Part shown: one piece after another, positions 58,705 to 64,000 of the stretch
Layout of the letters: each line of letters begins with the position of its first letter
Position numbering within the stretch: position 1 is the first letter of the stretch
DNA from: Turnera subulata
Taxonomy: Eukaryota; Streptophyta; Magnoliopsida; Malpighiales; Passifloraceae
Direction: 5' to 3'
Length of the DNA: 64,000 bases
NCBI GenBank assembly: GCA_028386065.3
Contig: JAKUCV010005726.1
Span: 427,251 to 491,250, forward strand
Program-made: the position numbers and the translations under genes
Notes under the pieces: model-generated
The model's input: the letters and a program-made list of their open reading frames with translations, nothing else
The model's database searches: none
What the model was told of the DNA's origin: nothing

Positions 58705-59671
58705 GGATTAAAGCATTTTTCATCCCTGCGTAAGTCCTCAAAGTTGGATTTCATTCTCGTGTAGATTTTTTGCCTCTTTTCATCCCTCCGTTCGACCCAT
58801 TTGATTCGTCCGGCCAGAATCTGGCGAAAATCGCTGACGTGGCACATTTTTCGGTGCCACATCAGATTTTTGGGTCCCACATGTCAGGAAAAACCCAAAA
58901 CCAAACCAGGATTCACCCGACCGGTTCCGCCCACCTAAATAACCCGGAACCCAAAATATAATTTTATTATTTTTAATTATACAAATAATTTGAATAATGA
59001 AATTAGCCTATTTCTAAAATAATAAAACATAATATATATTTTATATTTTATATTTAATAAAAAAATCACAAAATAAAAAATATTTATTTTAAAATAATAA
59101 AACATAATATACATCAAACCATTCAAATTTTATAATTTTTATATATATTTTTTATTTTATATTTAATAAAAAAATTCACAAAATAAAAAATTTTTATTTT
59201 AAAATAATAAAACTTAATATACATCAAACCATTCAAATTTTTTATTTTTTATTTTTTATTTTGTGATTTTTTTATTAAATATAAAATAAAAAATATATTA
59301 TGTTTTATTATTTTAGAAATAGGCTAATTTTATTTTTTTAAATTATTTGTATAATTAAAAATAATAAAATTATATTTTGGGCTCCGGGTTATTTAGGTAC
59401 GTGGAACCGGTCGGGTGAATCCTGGTTTGGTTTTGGGTTTTTCCTAACATGTGGGACCCAAAAATCTGATGTGGCACCGAAAAATGTGCTACGTCAGCGA
59501 TTTCCGCCAGATTCTGGCCGGACGAACTTAACGGGTCGAACGGAGGGATGAAAAGAGGCTAAAAATCTACACGAGGATGAAATCCAACTGGATGAAAAGA
59601 GGCTAAAAATCTACACGAGGATGAAATCCAACTTTGAGGCCTTACACAGAGACGAAAAAACGCTTTAATCC
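58705..59671. mobile_element. Palindromic Mutator-like MITE, 967 bp
   Basis: GGATTAAAGC...GCTTTAATCC termini with a perfect 9-bp duplication CATAGGAAA (58696-58704 and 59672-59680). The arms are nearly self-complementary over several hundred bases and include GACCCGTT, CGACGTGGCA-type and GGGTCCCACATGT words; the centre is AT-only. It belongs to the same family as 42296-43160. It has no transposase and could fold into one large hairpin. Confidence 0.9.
59546..59633. repeat. 44-bp tandem duplication in the right arm
   Basis: Two identical 44-bp units (59546-59589 and 59590-59633), each from GGATGAAAAGAGG to AATCCAACT. The left arm has one copy, so the duplication postdates the palindrome. Confidence 0.92.
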
Positions 59672-59765
59672 CATAGGAAATGTTGCAATTACATTACTGA
59701 ACCTTCATATTCTAAAATATTTTATTTGGTTGGTCAAAAAAATATTTTATTTGGAGGGTCTGGCC

Positions 59766-59768
<3 letters not shown>

Positions 59769-59801
<33 letters not shown>
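59769..59801. repeat. (AT)n microsatellite
   Basis: About 16 AT units. Confidence 0.95.
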
Positions 59802-59803
<2 letters not shown>

Positions 59804-59830
59804 TACTTTCGGCTAATTAGAACATCTTCT

Positions 59831-60030
59831 ACCAATTGAGGTTGGTTCAAATGGTAAGCAACTTGTTCCGCTTAAGCGAGGTCTCGGGTTCGAGTCCTCG
59901 TATACGCAAAAAACCTCATTTGGGAGACTCACCTAGGTGCGCCATCCGAGTCGAGTTGGATTTAGTCTGGTGCCTTTGATGTCCTTAAAGGTGGACTGGC
60001 CCGGGATACCAGTGGGAAACCAAAAAAAAA
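59831..60030 (+). mobile_element. tRNA-derived SINE, 200 bp
   Basis: Contains an A-box-like GGTTCAAATGGT (about 59844) and a canonical B box GGTTCGAGTCC (59887-59897), the RNA polymerase III promoter of tRNA genes. A tRNA-unrelated body follows and ends in an A-run. Near-identical 16-bp target duplications, AATTAGAACATCTTCT (59815-59830) and AATTAGAACTTCTTCT (60031-60046), bracket it. It cannot fold as a tRNA. Full-length and probably fairly young. Confidence 0.9.
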
Positions 60031-60046
60031 AATTAGAACTTCTTCT

Positions 60047-60440
60047 TTTTTTTTGGATAATGGCTAATTAGAACTATTATAGACGAATCCTTTGATGTGA
60101 TGGATCGTGTAATATCTTGCCTTTTTTAGGAAAATTCATGGTACTTTAGAATTTGTTGGGTTCTTGCCGGGCCATTCCTAAAACAGTATTGAAATAATGC
60201 AAGCTGTCCACAGCGACCGGAGAGCATACATGAACCATCGCCAAACTCATGAATATTTTACTCGTAAACATTTTTTTTCAACTGAAGATGGTTTTGTATC
60301 AAACTTTATTGAAAAAAAAAACAATATCATTTTGCTCGAATACAATTTTTTTCATATACTAAAGAATATCTAGGTCCACCATCGGACTAATTCTTCCTTG
60401 GCTCAACATATTATCTTTGTGAGGTGGAATTATTAAAGAC
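60047..60440. other. Intergenic, nothing recognised
   Basis: AT-rich spacer between the SINE and the Gypsy sequence; similarity to pol begins only near 60464. Confidence 0.5.
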
Positions 60441-60463
60441 ATCATAAAATTTGTATCCCTTGC

Positions 60464-60717
60464 TTGCCCCTGGATCCGCCCTGCATACTGGTTGATGCGG
60501 ACATGGATTTAGACACTCAAGGAACAGCTAGCGAGTTGGTGTTGCCCACGGGTCCAATTACACGGGCTCGATCCAAGAAGATCAAAGATCAATTGCAACA
60601 AAAAGTTCAAGCATTGCTCAATCTCGAGTTGCAAGAAGATCGAGTAATCAAGATGGGAGAAGAGCTTATAAAGAAACCCATATGCATCACTGTGTGGGAT
60701 GGAATAGAAGAGGCCTA
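60464..60717 (+). pseudogene. C-terminal end of Gypsy pol, truncated
   Basis: Encodes GPITRARSKKIKDQLQQKVQ, the conserved tail that follows integrase in many plant Gypsy polyproteins, and ends in a stop at 60715-60717 just before an LTR. Everything upstream of about 60440 in the pol gene is missing. Confidence 0.75.
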
Positions 60718-60774
60718 GAAGACAGTCGACCTCATTGGGCCACACCTGGGCCATGTCGACTTTTATTGTTAAAT

Positions 60775-61386
60775 TGGGGGCCGAATTTTGTTTGTTGTTT
60801 TTATTATTTTTGTTGGACTATTAATGGTCCAATTAATGGGCTGAAACTATATTTTATTTTGGGTTTATTTTGTTGGGTTTTTATTAGTCCAATTTGCTGC
60901 TGGATTAAAAGTCAAATCCTAGTCCATTAGGGTTAGTGTGGTCGACTTGGCCTTAGGGTTAGGGAGGCTACTCTAAGTCGGCAAGGGATTGCTTTGTAGC
61001 CGACTTGGGAGCTCTATAAATAGGACCTTTATGCTTTGTTTTTTAGACAGATTATTTGAGAAATAAAAAGTTCAAAAAAACTTGAATAATCTCACATCAA
61101 GAGAAGAGTCTCTTTGCTTGTTTTTATTTTAGGGATCTGCTAACAATTGCAGGTAGTGATATTTGCTATTGTGATTCATATTCCTTTGTGCTTTTGTTTC
61201 TTTGTTGTCTAGCACCAAGGGATTAGGAGGTGGAGGGACTATCGCGTCTATCTGTTGTCTAGCACGGATTGTTAGGAGGTGAAGAACAACGGTGCATAAA
61301 GCATGCACGATTGGCGGTGATTTGAGATCGGGACAATCTTAGATACGAAGGTGCTTCTAGGGCCGGCTAGGTCTGTTGTCGTATCA
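60775..61386 (+). repeat. Gypsy LTR (about 0.6 kb)
   Basis: The 3' end is fixed by GTATCA followed by the primer-site motif at 61391. The 5' end is approximate: a G-run (GGGGG near 60775) resembles the polypurine tract, but no clean TG start is seen. A strong TATA box, TATAAATAGG (61015-61024), lies inside. No second LTR is in the window. Confidence 0.6.
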
Positions 61387-61390
61387 ATTT

Positions 61391-61402
61391 TGGTAGCGGA
61401 GC
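61391..61402 (+). promoter_or_regulatory. Primer-binding-site-like motif, Gypsy element
   Basis: TGGTAGCGGAGC starts 5 nt after the LTR, the same 12-mer as in elements A and B. Confidence 0.65.
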
Positions 61403-61973
61403 TCAGGTTATCAAATCAATCAATTATCCTTTAATTTTCTGTGATTATTGTTTTTCTTCTGCTGAATTTTATTATATATATAAAAAAATTCGACTAAACC
61501 CTAAATCAATTAGTCGATTTGTGGAATTTTTTGTTGAGTGTTTCTTGAAATTTCGGCAGCAAATTAAAAAAAAAAGAAGAGAAGAATTCGGTTAATTTGT
61601 TGATAACCAGATTGTTTTTGCAGGAATTCGGGAAAAGTTCCTACCCGAATTGAATCTTAAGTTTTCTTTCAGTTTGTTGTGTTGATAGCCGATTTCTTGC
61701 ATTAGGTGATATTGTTTCATATTGCTCGATTGGCCAAAAATCTACACATACAAATTGCTCTCCTTGTGTGTGTTTTCTGTTCTTGAATTGAGTTAATCTT
61801 GTCTTTAGTTTCGTGAAGTTTGTCGTTTCTTGTTAGGAAGTTCATTGATTCTATTGAATACGTGGCAATTTGTTATTATCTGTGATTTGTTTCTAGATCC
61901 TAACAAATAAAAACCTAGCAAAGGACAAGAGAGTGAGTGAAACACAAGAGAGGGTGAGGTTATTTTCAGGCAG
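61403..61973 (+). other. Gypsy untranslated leader
   Basis: Non-coding stretch between the primer-binding motif and the gag ATG at 61974. Confidence 0.6.
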
Positions 61974-63999
61974 ATGTCGCAGAAACCAAAAAGCCAGGAC
62001 TCAGAGAGCAGCAGGCAGGACGAGCAAGGGGAGTCCTTACAATGGAGGGCATTGAGAGATGAGGTAGTCCATCTCAACAACAAATTGCTCGACAAATCCG
62101 ACGAGCTAGCCGAGTTCAGGATCACACATAAAGACGACATGGCGGAGCTGAAACGCCTACTTGCAGGGTTGGCCATCCAGGGAGAGCAGCCCTTTCCACG
62201 CCAACACCAGCAACAACCGCTATTATTTGAGGAACCAAGGCAGCGAGACGAACCGCAACCAAGGGGAGAGATACTCGAGCCTCGGGAGCAGGCTGAACCT
62301 CGGAGGCATTTGGAAGGTGAGTTTGAAGAAGAAGTATGGGAAAAGGAAGAGTGGCAGCCACGTCACCAAGGCTATGGTCGAGGTGGCAGAATGCCGAAAG
62401 GAAGAGAAGGTTATCGGAATCGACATTACGGAAGGAACAATGAATGGGAGCCATTCAACAATGTCGATGCCAACATGAACAACATCAAGATCAAGATACC
62501 TTCTTTTCAGGGAAGAGGAGATGCAGACGCTTACATTGAATGGGAGCAAAGGGTTGATATGGTTTTTATTTGTTATCACTTTTCCGAGGAAAAGAAGATT
62601 AACCTAGCTACTCTTGAATTTATTGATTATGCTCTTAAATGGTGGAACAAGTTTTTGTTGGACAGGCGTCGTGTAGGACAAGGACCCCCTCACACATGGG
62701 CTGAATTGAAAGGCATCATGAGGAGAAGATATGTACCGAGCTACTACTATACCAATTTGCACCAAAAGCTGCAAACTTTGAGGTAAGGTAAACAAAGCAT
62801 TGATGAGTATTATGAGGAGATGGAAGCACTGATGCTTCAGGCGAATATAGAGGAGGAACCCCATGCAACCATGGCACGATTCCTTGCTGGAATGAACCGG
62901 GAGATTGCTAATATTGTGGAGCTGCAACATAATCTAGACATTGGTGAGGTTGTCGAGAATGCAATCAAGGTGGAAAGGTAGCTGAAGGTATATAATAACA
63001 GCAGGGGTTTTCGAGAGCCTTACATCACATCCAGTTCGTCCAATTGGAATCAACGAAAGTACACCTGAGAAGAGAAGCCAAGGGAGGAAAAGACAAGACT
63101 GGCCGACTACAAACCAACCCCAAAAGTAAGCCAATCGACTTCTTCCTCCACAACTAAGCATCGGGATATGAAGCGCTTCAAGTATGCAGGTATTGGACAC
63201 ATTACTTCCCAATGTCCAAACAAGAAGGTGATCTATATTCGGGAAGGGGGAGAGCTATACTCGGCTGATGAGGAGGACGACTCATATGTTAACATACCCG
63301 AGTTGGAAGATGTTCCTGTGGAAGATCGATATGTGCAAGAGGCGCCAGCATCTGATCCTTTACTTCTCGTGACCAGGCGAGCTCTTAGTGCACAGTTGAA
63401 AAAGGATGAGACCGAGCAGAGGGAAAATATTTTCCATACCAGATGCCACGTCGATGGGAAAGCATGTAGTGTGATCATTGACAGTGGGAGTTGTGCGAAT
63501 GTAGCCAGTACCTTGATGGTGGAGAAATTGGGATTAGCAGTTTTGAAGCATCCCAATCCATATAAGCTGCAGTGGTTGAATGACATGGGTGAGAACAAGG
63601 TGACGAAATAGGTTCTTGTTACTATGACCATTGATAATTATACTGACAAGAGACTGTGTGATGTTATTCCTATGCATGCTTGTCATATTTTACTTGGTAG
63701 ACCATGGCAGTATGACAGGCGTGTATGGCATATGATGGCTACAAGAATAGGTACTCCTTCTCCATGGGTGAGCAGAAATTTGTGTTAGCTCCATTGTCTC
63801 TACAGTAAGTGTATTATGACCAGAAGCACTTGGAAAAGAGTGCTGAGGCAATGAGGTAAGAAAAGGCAGCCAAGCTGCAAAACAATGGTGAGCATGAGAG
63901 GATAGCCGAGGGCTATGCAAAAGGAGAGGGTTTGCAAAAGGTTGAGAACCTTGAAAAATGAGAGCTGAAACAGAAAGAAAAACAGAGGAGTGAAGTCGA
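61974..63999 (+). pseudogene. Gypsy gag-protease, decayed, runs off the window
   Basis: Starts MSQKPKSQDSESSRQDEQG. A capsid (retrotrans_gag) domain has IPSFQGRGDADAYIEWEQRV and ALKWWNKFLLDRRR. A zinc knuckle reads RFKYAGIGHITSQC, so its first two Cys are lost. The protease has IIDSGSCANVASTLMVEKLG, then KLQWLNDMGE and HILLGRPWQYDRR. In-frame stops at 62784-62786, about 62980, about 63066 and about 63609 each look like a C-to-T change of a Gln or Arg codon. A frameshift near 63731 and further stops follow. Reverse transcriptase would lie beyond 64000. Confidence 0.85.
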
Positions 64000-64000
64000 C

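Noticed and set aside
59842..59900. Apparent tRNA gene
   Set aside because: A and B boxes are present, but there is no acceptor stem or cloverleaf, and the unit has a poly(A) tail and target duplications: a SINE.
1..64000. CRISPR arrays, bacterial operons or phage modules
   Set aside because: No regularly spaced repeats with unique spacers. Intron structure and repeat content are those of a plant nuclear genome.

Overview
This is nuclear DNA from a flowering plant, almost certainly a eudicot. It holds intron-rich genes with GT-AG introns, a plant cell-wall invertase with its 9-nt mini-exon, a DYW-type PPR gene and a plant kinesin-5, embedded in AT-rich, transposon-dense sequence. I could not identify the species.

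Only three host genes can be supported, all on the minus strand. A cell-wall invertase (GH32, 7 exons, 582 aa) occupies 4329-8995. An intronless DYW-class pentatricopeptide protein lies at 46377-48293. A kinesin-5 (23 coding exons, 1010 aa) lies at 49098-55758. Both spliced models close exactly in frame. The genes are unrelated in function and do not form a cluster.

Layout: 1-612 is the tail of an LTR. 613-1572 is a 0.96-kb unit that recurs at 29998-30957. A 5'-truncated LINE lies at 1708-3316 and the invertase at 4.3-9.0 kb. From 11577 to 29384 sits LTR element B, with a related element A (13904-22182) inserted in its 5' LTR; both insertions have perfect 5-bp target duplications. A LINE missing its 3' end (31.2-33.3 kb, +) and another missing its 3' end (36.4-41.2 kb, -) face tail to tail across a 3-kb patchwork of Copia, 25S rDNA, LINE and Gypsy scraps. 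Palindromic Mutator-like elements with 9-10-bp duplications flank the PPR/kinesin block (42.3 and 58.7 kb). An anonymous 1.2-kb palindrome, a hAT-like MITE and a tRNA-derived SINE follow. A decayed Gypsy element runs off the right edge from about 60.4 kb.

The most unusual content is in elements A and B. Neither has recognisable gag-pol. Each instead carries two open reading frames on the antisense strand, preceded by TATA-like boxes at matching positions. Both frames are open in A. In B they are broken by single-base lesions, yet the protein similarity continues past the breaks. One encodes an unfamiliar N-terminal region joined to a piece of a LINE-type endonuclease; the other encodes a small basic, probably nuclear, protein with a heptad-like tail. 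This looks like a non-autonomous retrotransposon family carrying its own antisense gene pair.
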